Below, one piece after another: positions 49,061-62,605 of a stretch of 64,000 nucleotides of DNA (the stretch's first letter is position 1; each line of letters starts with the position of its first letter). The position numbers and the translations under genes are program-made. The stretch covers positions 10,660,001 through 10,724,000 of the forward strand of contig OX392527.1 in assembly GCA_947623455.1 (NCBI GenBank), read 5' to 3'. The notes below the pieces were generated by a model that saw only the letters and a list, made by a program, of their open reading frames with translations, did no database searches and was not told where the DNA came from. The DNA is from Mimachlamys varia. Its lineage: Eukaryota > Mollusca > Bivalvia > Pectinida > Pectinidae.

Positions 49061-51020
49061 GACACATAACTAAAGTAGCTATACCTGTTTTCTTCAGAGC
49101 GTCATCCTATGTTGTATTATACATGTAAGTGAATTTAAAAAATACAGCTTTCATTACATTCATCTGTTAATTCAAGCGTATAGTATATCCAAGACATTTT
49201 GATATCTGAAAGATAAGTTTGATATACCAAAGTAAAGGAAATATTGAGGAGTTATTACTTCCACGGTATTACTTCAAGTGTTCAATAATTCACGCGTGGC
49301 TGACGCCGATATAGTAATATTACACATGTACTTGAGTGAAGGCCGAACTAACGCAGTGATTGCTGGTCTATATGTCTGGACCCGAAGCCACGAACACATC
49401 TTGCTGTTGTTCGCCAAGTGTAATTACCTCTGATTGACATCAGTTAAGATCCGAGTATTAATGAGACTGTCTCCAGATTGAAACGGACGACAATATTTCC
49501 TTAAATTGCTTAACTGTGCTGTACGCGCCAATACACCACCATAACCACATACGATATTATACAGAGAATAAGTTGGCAACTTCTGTGACGGAACCGTCTA
49601 CATCGAGTTGGCGGCGAATAACCATGATTACACGCTTAGTCCCAGTGCTATTCAAACGGACATCTCGCTGTATAATGATTAATCATACAGATATATCGAA
49701 TTTCATCATGCAAAAAATACGCGCGACTACGGCTATTCGATGTGACAGGTGACGCGTCCGAGGGTGAATGAATTGAACCCCGCGCGTGAATTTGGTCATC
49801 TGAGTGTGTCCTAATCGTACGGACATTACCATTCCTTCCACATTAAAAATATTTGCGAAATTTCTGGGGAAATGCGTTAATCAAATCATGTCACAAATGT
49901 GTTTACTGGCTTGAATAAACAGCATGTGAGAGCTAGTCCCGACAGATAGCGGCGAGCACCGCACGTCACATCCCATTCTTCTTTCCATTCATATTTTAAA
50001 CACTTTTAATCTCCACGGTGCAAATTACGTTCGCAAGTGGCTGCTGTTTGGGACAACATAGGGTAATCTCCCTGCACGATATGTGGGGCTGGGGCCTTTT
50101 GGTAGGAGCGCAAGTCGACCGATGATGTGTTATGAACATTGATTTTCCCCCTTATAACGATGGAAAGTTAACAATAATAGATTCCTTCCAAAACCAATTT
50201 GCTAGAGTATAAATACACAACATTTCATATGACTTTACGGGGATATACTGATTGACTTGGATGTGTTTTACTCTCCAAGGATGACATAGAGCCTTGATGA
50301 AGTATGACGGAACAGACTTCTCAAGAATCTATAAAATGCTGCCCGTACTTTCGTCCCAAACTTAATTACTGGAGATGTGCCCATTTACATATCTGCAGTA
50401 CAGAAGGAGACGGATGTGTATTGTCTGTGACACTTTCATAGCATGTGTTTATCCACGACTTCATAACTATGGCATTTCAAACAGCCAATCAGCATTTCTG
50501 ACGTTTAGAATGACGTGTGCCAATAGCTCGTAATTTACGGAGAAAACATGTAATGGTTTAACTGTTTTATCATTTGTAAATGATTGCAGCTAATTCTACA
50601 GTAAAATGTAACAGAACATTCCTTGTAAGGGTTAGTAACAAAACAATGAAGAATCTGACTCAATTTAACTCGTCGATGACCAATACAAATTGTAGGAAAA
50701 GCAACATAGATCCCCAAATAATTAATTTCTATAGTCTATCTAGCAAGACCACTGGTTTTTCAAAGCAGCTCAATATTGTGGAATAAGACATTTGTTTTTC
50801 TCGTTAAATCCACAATATTAAAAAGCACGAAAAAAAATGGAGCCACTCCCATTGAGGACAACCTTGTTAGCAAGTTCTTAGAGTGCTCGTTCGAGGTACA
50901 TGTACCAGGTGAGAGAGAGCTATCAAATATATCTCCACAACGCTGATCATTACATGGTATGATGGCCGATGGAGATATGACAACGATAACTACTGTAACT
51001 AATCATAATCTCCTTTCTCA
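49061..51020. other. Unique spacer, nothing recognised
   Basis: Short frames (49516-49752 plus; 50535-50786 both strands) show no domains. No RNA gene or array. Confidence 0.45.
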
Positions 51021-51024
51021 GAAG

Positions 51025-51465
51025 GTTGTGTAAAATGATGTTTGTGTAAAGTGCTGTTTGTGTAAAGTGCTGTTTGTGTAAAGTGCTGTTTGTGTAAAGT
51101 GATGTTTGTGTAAAATGATGTTTGTGTAAAGTGATCTTTGTGTAAAATGATGTTTGTGTAATGTGCTGTTTGTGTAAAATGATGTTTGTGTAAAGTGATG
51201 TTTGTGTAAAGTGATGTTTGTGTAAAATGATGTTTGTGTAAAGTGCTGTTTGTGTAAAGTGATGTTTGTGTAAAGTGATGTTTATGTAAAGTGATGTTTG
51301 TGTAAAGTGATGTTTGTGTAAAATGATGTTTGTGTAAAGTGCTGTTTGTGTAAAGTGATGTTTGTGTAAAGTGATGTTTGTGTAAAGTGCTATTTGTGTA
51401 AAGCGCTGTTTGTGTAAAGTGCTATTTGTGTAAAGTGCTGTTTGTGTAAAGTGATGTTTGACGGG
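51025..51465. repeat. 16-bp minisatellite, about 27 copies
   Basis: The unit GTGATGTTTGTGTAAA with variants (GTGCTG, ATGATG) repeats throughout. The 183-codon minus frame crossing it (50950-51501) is explained by the stop-free unit on that strand. Confidence 0.95.
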
Positions 51466-51629
51466 GAGGTTTATATACTGCTCTCTTTCTCTTGGATGCA
51501 TAAATAAATGTGATATAAATGTGTATCGCTGAAAAGAACCAAAAAAACGCTTTCTCTTTCGGATGGAAGTCCCCGATGTCTAAAATATTCCGGTTTCTAG
51601 ATTTATGTATCTGCTCCTAAGAAGGACTT

Positions 51630-53590
51630 AACCTCTCATAACCTCTTCTGCCCTCTCATAACCTCCACTTCCCACTCAACCAAATCCTTCCCTCTCTTAC
51701 CCTCTACTTCCCTCTCATAACCTCTTCTGCCCTCTCACAACCTCTTCTGCCCTCTCATAACCTCTACTTCCCTCTCTAACCCTCTACTTCCCTCTCATAC
51801 CCTCTACTTCCCTCTCATACCCTCTACTTCCCTCTCATACCCTCTACTTCCCTCTCATACCCTCTACTTCCCTCTCATACCCTCTACTTCCCTCTCATAC
51901 CCTCTACTTCCCTCTCATACCCTCTACTTCCCTCTCATACCCTCTACTTCCCTCTCATAACATCTTCTGCCCTCTCACAACCTCTACTTCCCTCTCATAC
52001 CTCCACTTCCCTCTCATACCCTCTACTTCCCTCTCATACCCTCTACTTCCCTCTCATAACCTCTACTTCCCTCTCATACCCTCTACTTCCCTCTCATACC
52101 CTCTACTTCCCTCTCATACCCTCTACTTCCCTCTCATACCCTCTACTTCCCTCTCATACCCTCTACTTCCCTCTCATACCCTCTACTTCCCTCTCATAAC
52201 CTCTTCTGCCCTCTCACAACCTCTTCTGCCCTCTCATAACATCTACTTCCCTCTCATACCCTCCACTTCCCTCTCATACCCTCTACTTCCCTCTCATACC
52301 CTCTACTTCCCTCTCATACCCTCTACTTCCCTCTCATACCCTCTACTTCCCTCTCATACCCTCTACTTCCCTCTCATACCCTCCACTTCCCTCTCATAAC
52401 CTCCACTTCCCTCTCATAACATCTACTTCCCTCTCATAACATCTATTTCCCTCTCTAACCCTCTACTTCCCTCTCATACCCTCTACTTCCCTCTCATACC
52501 CTCCACTTCCCTCTCATAACATCTACTTCCCTCTCATAACATCTACTTCCCTCTCATAACATCTACTTCCCTCTCATACCCTCTACTTCCCTCTCATACC
52601 CTCCACTTCCCTCTCATAACATCTACTTCCCTCTCATAACATCTACTTCCCTCTCATACCCTCTACTTCCCTCTCATACCCTCCACTTCCCTCTCATAAC
52701 ATCTACTTCCCTCTCATACCTCTACTTCCCTCTCTAACCCTCTACTTCCCTCTCATAACATCTACTTCCCTCTCATAACATCTACTTCCCTCTCATACCC
52801 TCCACTTCCCTCTCATAACATCTACTTCCCTCTCATACCCTCTACTTCCCTCTCATACCCTCCACTTCCCTCTCATAACATCTACTTCCCTCTCATACCC
52901 TCTACTTCCCTCTCATAACATCTACTTCCCTCTCATACCCTCCACTTCCCTCTCATAACATCTACTTCCCTCTCTAACCCCCTTACTTCCCTCTCATACC
53001 TCTACTTCCCTCTCATACTCTCTACTTCCCTCTCATAACATCTACTTCCCTCTCATACCCTCCACTTCCCTCTCATACCCTCCACTTCCCTCTCATAACA
53101 TCTACTTCCCTCTCATACCCTCTACTTCCCTCTCATACCCTCCACTTCCCTCTCATAACATCTACTTCCCTCTCATACCCTCCACTTCCCTCTCATACCC
53201 TCCACTTCCCTCTCATAACATCTACTTCCCTCTCTAACCCTCTACTTCCCTCTCATACCCTCCACTTCCCTCTCATACCCTCTACTTCCCTCTCATACCC
53301 TCTACTTCCCTCTCATAACCTCTACTTCCCTCTCATACCTCTACTTCCCTCTCATAACCTCTACTTCCCTCTCATACCCTCTACTTCCCTCTCATACCCT
53401 CTACTTCCCTCTCATACCCTCTACTTTCCTTTCATACCCTCATCTTCCCTCTCATACCCTCTACTTCCCTCTCATACTCTCTACTTTCCTTTCATATTTT
53501 CCACTTCCCACCCTACCAACTCCATCCCTCTAAAACCCTATACTTCTCTCTCATATCACCTACTTCCCACTCTACCAACTCCATCCCTCT
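51630..53590. repeat. 20-bp pyrimidine-rich satellite, about 97 copies
   Basis: The unit CCTCTACTTCCCTCTCATAC and variants (CATAACATCTACTTCC, TCTGCCCTCTCA) run for 2 kb. One strand is about 80 % pyrimidine with very few G. Variant units alternate in blocks, suggesting local segmental duplications. Confidence 0.97.
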
Positions 53591-54835
53591 ACTTTCCTCT
53601 CATGCTTCTCCGTTTTACCCTCTTCCTCCTATACAGTTTGGTTAAGTGTCGACATCCAATCGAACTATTGGCATATGTAACTGGGATTTCGGCACTTTGA
53701 ACAAATAGATCCAGTACTTTGTATACGATGATGAATGTGCTAGCTGCCAAGTAATATGTATGGTCACTCAATTACTTTGACAATTATTGAGTTGAAGATC
53801 TTATCACGTTCAAGGCTGAGAGTCCATCAGTGTCAGTGGCACTCTGCGTAACTCTGGTCTCCTCGTCAAATAGTTACACACTCATCTACAAAATTGAATA
53901 AAGTTAAACAGGATTTTTCATTTTGTCTTTTTGGATCAATCGGACGCTAAACACTTGAAATTGTCTCCCGATACGATGAAACCCCTTCACTTGCCTCAGT
54001 TTATGGAAAGAGTGATCGATCAGCGAGACCAGATCCATCGAGCGCCATTCTCGGACGTATGCAATATGAATTTAATTTGCAAGGAAGACGAATTGTACAG
54101 ATTACGCATCTTGCATCTATCATTTACAGGATTTGAATGATGGCGGAAATCTGTGCCCCGGCCCCATCAAGTCGTTATTTACATAACTCGATAAACAAAC
54201 GTAAGGTTGGTGTTGATTGGTTCCAGTCGTCAGCGGAAATGGCGCCCAGTGTACCGGAAGGGGTGGGTTTGATTGGCGGAGGCTACTACACCGATGTCTA
54301 TCAGCACAATTCAATACTTACATGTATTTTATAATTTAACAAACAAGTTGATAATGAGCCCATTATCACCTAGTATGTAGATCGCGTATCAGAATAAAAA
54401 AGTTTGGGAAAGAAAAATAAAATCATTGGATTTATTAGAAAATCAAAACATTTGTCGGAATATAGAGGTTTTTGAAATAAACATTCACGGTATAGCGTGA
54501 GAAAAACATTTAAAATTCAAATACTTTATAGCCTACCTCCACAACAAAGTGTGTGTGTGGGGGGGGGGGGGGGTATACACTGAAATCACACTGTCTGTCT
54601 GTCTGTCTGGTTAAGTTTTTGGGTCAACTTTATTTGGAGGATTGCCAAGCGTTCAATATTTGTATTTCATGGACTAAAATTTCGATTTTTCATTGGGGAA
54701 AAAAAATCAAATTTTGTCCTGTTTTGAATTTGAGACTTTTATGGCGAAATCTTAAGATCATGGTTTAGGGGAAAGTTTCCTTAGCGGGAACAGCATCAAA
54801 ATATTACTGCTATATAAAACAAAGTTCTCCTCAAA
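53591..54835. other. Spacer with unidentified frames and a CTGT/GT/G tract
   Basis: Frames at 53931-54140 (plus) and 54120-54334 (both strands) lie in a somewhat GC-richer patch but match nothing I recognise. 54549-54573 is a GT run followed by 15 G, and 54592-54609 is a CTGT microsatellite. Confidence 0.35.
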
Positions 54836-54839
54836 ACAG

Positions 54840-57800
54840 AATTGTGCTAGACCAGTAGTTCCGCTCAGATAATTGGCCGTGCTAGACCAGTAGTTCCGCT
54901 CAGATAATTTGCCGTGCTAATTATAAACCTGCAGTTTTGCTAAGATAATTGGCCTAGCTAAACCAGTAGTTCCTCTAGGAAAATTGGCCGTGCCATACCA
55001 GTAGTTCCTCTAGGAAAATTGGCCGTGCTATACAAACCAGTAGTTCCTCTAGGAAAATTGGCCGTGCCATACCAGTAGTTCCTCTAGGAAAATTGGCCGT
55101 GCCATACCAGTAGTTCCTCTAGGAAAATTGGCCGTGCTATACATACCAGTAGTTCCGCTGAGAAAATTGGCCGTGCTATACATACCAGTAGTTCCTCTAG
55201 GAAAATTGGCCGTGCTATACATACCAGTAGTTCCGCTGAGAAAATTGGCCGTGCCATACCAGTAGTTCCTCTAGGAAAATTGGCCGTGCTATACATACCA
55301 ATAGTTCCGCTGAGAAAATTGGCCGTGCCATACCAGTAGTTCCTCTAGGAAAATTGGCCGTGCTATACATACCAGTAGTTCCGCTGAGAAAATTGGCCGT
55401 GCTAAACTGAAAGTTCCGTTTGGAGAATGGACCTTGCTTAACCAATAGTTCCGCTCAGGGAATTGGCAATGCCATACCAGTAGGTTTGCTCAAAGAATGA
55501 ACTGTGTCTAACCAGTAGTTCCGGTCGGAAAGTAGGCCGTGCTAAACCAGCAGTTTCTCTCAGAGAATTGGCCGTGCTGAAACAGAAGTTCCTCTCAGAT
55601 AATTGGCTGTGCTGAACTAGAGGTTACAGTCGGAGGATGGGCAGTGCTACACTAGAGGTTACAGTCGGAGAATTGGCTGTGCTAAGTCAGAATCTCGTCG
55701 GAGAATAGGTCGTCCTAAACAAGAGGTTTATGTCGGAGAATGGGTCGTCCTAAACAAGAGGTTTCTGTCGGAGAATAGGTCGTCCTAAAGAAGAGGTTTC
55801 TGTCGGAGAATAGGTCGTCCTGAACAAGAGGTTTCTGGCGGAGAATAGGTCGTCCTAAACAAGAGGTTTCTGTCGGAGAATGGGTCGTCCTAAACAAGAG
55901 GTTTCTGTCGGAGGATGGGTCGTCCTAAACTTGAGGTTCCTGTCGGAGAATGGGCTGTGCTAAACTAGAGGTCCCTGTCTGAGGGTGGGCCGTGCTAAAC
56001 TAGAGGTTCCTGTCGGAGAATGGGCCGTGCTAAACAAGAGGCTCCTGTCGGAGGATGGGCTGTGCTAAACAAGAGGTCCCTGTCTGAGGGTGGGCCGTGC
56101 TAAACTAGAGGTTCCTGTCGGAGAATGGGCCGTGCTAAACAAGAGGTTCCTGTCGGAGAATGGGCTGTGCTAAACTAGAGGTCCCTGTCTGAGGGTGGGC
56201 CGTGCTAAACAAGAGGTTCCTGTCGGAGAATGGGCTGTGCTACACTAGAAGTTCCTGTCGGAGAATGGGCTGTGCTAAACTAGAGGTCCCTGTCTGAGGG
56301 TGGGCTGTGCTAAACTAGAGGTCCCTGTCTGAGGGTGGGCCGTGCTAAACTAGAGGTTCCTGTCGGAGAATGGGCCGTGCTAAACAAGAGGTTCCTGTCG
56401 GAGAATGGGCTGTGCTAAACAAGAGGCTCCTGTCGGAGGATGGGCTGTGCTAAACTAGAAGTTCCTATCGGAGAATGGGCTGTGCTAAACTAGAGGTTCC
56501 TGTCGGAGGATGGGCTGTGCTAAACAAGAGGTTCCTGACGGAGGATGGGCTGAGCTAAACAAGAGGCTCCTGTCGGAGGATGGGCTGAGCTAAACTAGAG
56601 GTTCCAGTCGGAGGATGGGCTGAGCTAAACAAGAGGTCCCTGTCTGAGGGTGGGCCGTGCTAAACTAGAGGTTCCAGTCGGAGGATGGGCTGAGCTAAAC
56701 AAGAGGTTCCAGTCGGAGGATGGGCTGTGCTAAACTAGAGGTTCCAGTCGGAGGATGGGCTGAGCTAAACAAGAGGTCCCTGTCTGAGGGTGGGCCGTGC
56801 TAAACTAGAGGTTCCAGTCGGAGGATGGGCTGAGCTAAACAAGAGGTTCCTGTCGGAGGATGGGCTGTGCTAAACTAGAGGTTCCTGTCGGAGGATGGGC
56901 TGTGCTAAACTAGAGGTTCCAGTCGGAGGATGGGCTGAGCTAAACAAGAGGTCCCTGTCTGAGGGTGGGCCGTGCTAAACTAGAGGTTCCAGTCGGAGGA
57001 TGGGCTGAGCTAAACAAGAGGTTCCTGTCGGAGGATGGGCTGTGCTAAACTAGAGGTTCCAGTCGGAGGATGGGCTGAGCTAAACAAGAGGTCCCTGTCT
57101 GAGGGTGGGCCGTGCTAAACTAGAGGTTCCAGTCGGAGGATGGGCTGAGCTAAACAAGAGGCTCCTGTCGGAGGATGGGCTGTGCTAAACAAGAGGCTCC
57201 TGTCGGAGGATGGGCTGAGCTAAACAAGAGGCTCCTGTCGGAGGATGGGCTGTGCTAAACAAGAGGCTCCTGTCGGAGGATGGGCTGAGCTAAACTAGAG
57301 GTCCCTGTCTGAGGGTGGGTCGTCCTAAACTTGAGGTTCCTGTCGGAGAATGGGCTGTGCTAAACTAGAGGCTCCTGTCGGAGAATGGGCTGTGCTTAAC
57401 TAGAGGTTCCTGTCGGAGAATGGGCCGTGCTATACTATAGGTTCCTGTCTGAGGGTGGGCCGTGCTAAACTAGAGGTTCCTGTCGGAGAATGGGCTGTGC
57501 TAAACTAGAGGTTTCTGCCGGAGAATGGGCTGTGCTACACTAGAAGTTCCTGTCGGAGAATGGGCTGTGCTAAACAAGAGATTCCTGTCGGAGAATAGGT
57601 CGTGCTAAACTAGAAGATCCTATCGGAGAATGGGCTGTGTTAAACAAGAGGTTCCTGTCGGAGAATGGGCTGTGCTAAACTAGAGGTTTCTGTCGGAGAA
57701 TGGGCTGTGCTAAACTAGAGGCTCCTGTCGGAGGATGGGCCGTGCTAAACAAGAGGTTCCAGTCGGAGAATGGGCTGTGCTAAACTAGAGGTTCCTGTCG

Positions 57801-60330
57801 GAGAATGGGCCGTGCTAAACCAGAGGTTACAGTCGGAGAATGGGCTGTGCTACACTAGAAGTTCCTGTCGGAGAATGGGCTGTGCTAAACAAGAGGTTCC
57901 TGTCGGAGAATGGGCCGTGCTAAACTAGAAGTTCCTATCGGAGAATGGGCTGTGTTAAACAAGAGGTTCCTGTCGGAGAATGGGCTGTGCTAAACTAGAG
58001 GTTCCTGTCGGAGAATGGGCCGTGCTAAACTATAGGTTCCTGTCTGAGGGCGGGCCGTGCTAAACAAGAGGTTCCTGTCGGAGAATGGGCCGTGCTAAAC
58101 TAGAAGTTCCTATCGGAGAATGGGCTGTGTTAAACAAGAGGTTCCTGTCGGAGAATGGGCTGTGCTAAACTAGAGGTCCCTGTCGGAGGATGGGCCGTGC
58201 TAAACTAGAGGTTCCTGTCGGAGAATGGGCTGTGCTTAACTAGAGGTTCCTGTCGGAGGATGGGCTGTGCTTAACTAGAGGTTCCTGTCGGAGAATGGGC
58301 CGTGCTATACTAGAGGTTCCTGTCTGAGGGTGGGCCGTGCTAAACTAGAGGTTCCTGTCGGAGAATGGGCTGTGCTAAACTAGAGGTTTCTGTCGGAGAA
58401 TGGGCTGTGCTAAACTAGAGGCTCCTGTCGGAGGATGGGCCGTGCTAAACAAGAGGTTCCAGTCGGAGAATGGGCTGTGCTAAACTAGAGGTTCCTGTCG
58501 GAGAATGGGCCGTGCTAAACCAGAGGTTACAGTCGGAGAATGGGCTGTGCTACACTAGAAGTTCCTGTCGGAGAATGGGCTGTGCTAAACAAGAGGTTCC
58601 TGTCGGAGAATGGGCCGTGCTAAACTAGAAGTTCCTATCGGAGGATGGGCCGTGCTAAACAAGAGGTTCCTGTCGGAGGGGGGGCCGTGCTAAACTAGAA
58701 GTTCCTGTCATAGAATGGGCCGTGCTAAACTAGAGGTTCCTGTCGGAGAATGGGCTTTGCTGAACTAGAGGTTCCTGTCGGAGAATGGGCTGTGCTAAAC
58801 TAGAGGTTCCTGTCGGAGAATGGGCTGTGCTAAACTAGAGGTTTCTGTCGGGGAATGGGCCGTGCTAAACTATAGGTTCCTGTCGGAGGATGGGCTGTGC
58901 TAAACTAGATGTTCCTGTCGGAGGATGGGCTGTGCTAAACTAGAGGTTCCAGTCGGAGGATGGGCTGTGCTTAACAAGAGGCTCCTGTCGGAGGATGGGC
59001 TGTGCTAAACTAGAGGTTCCAGTCGGAGGATGGGCCGTGCTAAACTAGAGGTTCCTGTCGGAGGATGGGCTGTGCTAAACTAGAGGTTCCAGTCGGAGGA
59101 TGGGCTGTGCTAAACAAGAGGTTCCAGTCGGAGGATGGGCTGTGTTAAACAAGAGTTTCCTGTCGGAGAATGGGCTGTGCTAAACTAGAGGTTCCTGTCG
59201 GAGAATGGGCCGTGCTAAACTATAGGTTCCTGTCTGAGGGCGGGCCGTGCTAAACTAGAGGTTCCTGTCGGAGATTGGGCTGTGCTAAACTAGAGGTTCC
59301 TGTCGGAGGATGGGCCGTGCTAAACAAGAGGTTCCTGTCGGAGGGGGGGCCGTGCTAAACTAGAAGTTCCTGTCATAGAATGGGCCGTGCTAAACTAGAG
59401 GTTCCTGTCGGAGAATGGGCTTTGCTGAACTAGAGGTTCCTGTCGGAGAATGGGCTGTGCTAAACTAGAGGTTCCTGTCGGAGAATGGGCTGTGCTAAAC
59501 TAGAGGTTTCTGTCGGGGAATGGGCCGTGCTAAACTATAGGTTCCTGTCGGAGGATGGGCTGTGCTAAACTAGATGTTCCTGTCGGAGGATGGGCTGTGC
59601 TAAACTAGAGGTTCCAGTCGGAGGATGGGCTGTGCTTAACAAGAGGCTCCTGTCGGAGGATGGGCTGTGCTAAACTAGAGGTTCCAGTCGGAGGATGGGC
59701 CGTGCTAAACTAGAGGTTCCTGTCGGAGGATGGGCTGTGCTAAACTAGATGTTCCTGTCGGAGGATGGGCTGTGCTAAACTAGAGGTTCCAGTCGGAGGA
59801 TGGGCTGTGCTAAACTAGATGTTCCTGTCGGAGAATGGGCTGTGCTAAACTAGAGGTTCCAGTCGGAGGATGGGCTGTGCTTAACAAGAGGCTCCTGTCG
59901 GAGGATGGGCTGTGCTAAACTAGATGTTCCTGTCGGAGGATGGACTGTGCTAAACTAGAGGTTCCAGTCGGAGGATGGGCTGTGCTAAACAAGAGGTTCC
60001 AGTCGGAGGATGGGCTGTGCTAAACTAGAGGCTCCTGTCGGAGGATGGGCTGAGCTAAACTAGAGGTTCCAGTCGGAGGATGGACTGTGCTAAACTAGAG
60101 GTTCCAGTCGGAGGATGGGCTGAGCTAAACTAGAGGTTCCAGTCGGAGAATGGGCTGTGCTAAACCAGAGGTTGCGGCCGGAGAATTACCTGTGCTAAAT
60201 AAGAGGTTGCGGCCGGAGAATGGGCTGTGCTAAACCAGAGGCTGCGGCCGGAGAATGAGCTGTGCTAAGCTAAAGGTTACAGTCGGAGGAAAGGCCGTGC
60301 TAAACCAGAAGTTTCGGACGGAGAATGATT
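54840..60330. repeat. 35-bp satellite, about 155 copies, with divergent left flank
   Basis: The core unit TAAACTAGAGGTTCCTGTCG plus GAGAATGGGCTGTGC repeats from about 55620 to 60150. The left flank (54840-55560) uses a related but distinct version (GTGCTATACATACCAGTAGTT, AGGAAAATTGGCC), with four-base insertions changing the period to 39 in some copies. A block with a seven-G variant recurs at 58685 and 59350, exactly 665 bp (19 units) apart. Rightmost copies (60150-60330) are diverged. Confidence 0.96.
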
Positions 60331-61660
60331 TGTCAAATGGTAATGGAATCATTTCATCCTGATCTTTTGATATTAATCTTATATCAAACATTTTTCAAAA
60401 ACAAATTTATCTTTGGACGGTATTCAATCTTCAGTCGACAAATTCACTTAAGATAGCAAATATTCAATTATTTTCTTACGTAAAATTCATTATTTGTTCG
60501 AATTAGACGCTCGGATATAGCCGAATCAGATACTAATCCCAAACCGTGTGACAAGGGCGCTCTCTTAATCTGGCTCAGCATTTATCAAGGCTTTCTTATC
60601 AAAGTTTTCTTTTCATCATATTAATATTTTTGTTATTTGATTACATTTCATACACGACATTGAAGTAACAACACTTGCGAATTGTTATTTGTCAGGATTG
60701 AGAGAAATTCCATTTGTGAATTCAAATAAGAAAGTCGTATCTTTTGACACAGCAGATCAGATACGTCGCCTCTGCTTCCACAGGCCGATCGATACCAATG
60801 GAAACATCACTGGCTATTTTCAATCAGAAATATTAACCGAATAACCACTATACAACAAATATTTGTCTTGTTTTTTTCTTGGCATCTGCTTTGACAGACT
60901 GTTTTCAGGGAATTTTACTGTGATGAATTAACTCGGGTCAGAGTTGCAATCGGGCGACAGCTTCCCCGAGATGATAACCACAGAAAACTACCTCCAAACA
61001 CAGGAGAAGAGACCTGGTGTCATGTAAATAATGACTGGTAGGCAGATGCTCGGGATTTAATTTGTGGCTAAAATGGGAACGGGGTTTCAGCGAACTTTAG
61101 TATAGTACAGGTCATAGTTTCTTATTTGCGGGGTTATCTGCTGGCGTTGTTCAGTGTTCAACAGAAAAGGAATTTCTTATAATTTCTATGACTCTACCAG
61201 GAAAATAATAACGTTTCCTGACTGTACTGGTTTCCAACTTTTCATTTACACCAAAACTCTATGCTTTCAAATACATTTTATTTTTATAAATAAATTGACG
61301 TATGATCAATGCAAAGCCGACATCTTCATTTTAAATTATATTATGATATAATTAGTTTTTTGGGGAAAAAAATCCTGCTTAAAGAATTGTGTTTTGTTGT
61401 AAGTATGCAAAGTGAATGTGAATAAACATAACGATACAAATCTTAATGTTTTCAGGGTTTTTTTCTGTGTACAGCGTAATGTTTACACAATGCTGTCTTT
61501 ATAACTCCGCAGTATTTCCTTATAATATATTATATTTAGCATGAAAATATCACCAATTCTACAAAACTCTTAACCTTCAACACTTGACAACTACGTTGAC
61601 AAACATACCGAATTTTAGATACGAATCATAATTCCTTTTATCTATTACTACATATCTAAT
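60331..61660. other. Unique spacer, nothing recognised
   Basis: AT-rich. The 65-codon plus frame at 61154-61351 is without domain. No RNA gene seen. Confidence 0.45.
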
Positions 61661-61669
61661 GATATATGT

Positions 61670-62605
61670 ACCACGACGTTCTGTACCAAGATGTTCTGTA
61701 CCACGATGTTCTGTACCACGACGTTCTGTACCACGACATTCTGTAACAAGATGTTCCGTACCACGACACTATGTACCACGATGTTCTGTAACACGACGTT
61801 CTGTACCACGATGTTCTGTACCACGACGTTCTGTACCACGACATTCTGTAACAAGATGTTCTGTACCACGACACTTTGTACCACGATGTTCTGTAACACG
61901 ACGTTCTGTACCACGATGTTCTGTACCACGACGTTCTGCACCACGACGTTCTGTACCACGATGTTCTGTAACAAGATGTTCTGTACCACGACGTTCTGTA
62001 CCACGACGTTCTGTACCACGATGTTCTGTACCACGACGTTCTGTACCACGACGTTCTGTACCACGATGTTCTGTACCACGACGTTCAGCACCACGATGTT
62101 CTGTACCACGACGCTCTGTACCACGACGTTCTGTACCACGACGTTCTGTACCACGACGTTCTGTACCACGACGTTCTGTACCACGACGCTCTGTACCACG
62201 ATGTTCTGTACCACGACGTTCTGTACCACGACGTTCTGTACCACGACGTTCTGTACCACGACGCTCTGTACCACGATGTTCTGTACCACGATGTTCTGTA
62301 CCACGACGTTCTGTACCACGACGCTCTGTACCACGACGTTCTGTACCACGACGTTCTGTACCACGATGTTCTGTACCACGACGCTCTGTACCACGATGTT
62401 CTGTACCACGACGTTCAGCACCACGACGCTATGTACCACGATGTTCTGTACCACGACGCTATGTACCACGATGTTCTGTACCACGACGCTCTGTACCTCG
62501 ACGTTCTGTACCACGACGTTCTGTAACACGACGCTCTGTACCACGACGCTATGTACCACGATGTTCTGTACCACGATGTTCTGTACAACGACGTTCTGTA
62601 CTGGG
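61670..62605. repeat. 15-bp minisatellite, about 62 copies
   Basis: The unit ACGTTCTGTACCACG varies at two positions (ACGTT/ATGTT/ACGCT, CCACG/ACACG). Fifteen is five codons, and the unit has no stop in several frames, so 300-codon frames appear on both strands (pentapeptide repeats such as VVVQN on minus and RSVPR on plus). Those frames lack independent support as genes. Confidence 0.97.

Noticed and set aside
50950..51501. 183-codon minus-strand ORF
   Set aside because: It is explained by the 16-bp array and has no independent coding evidence.
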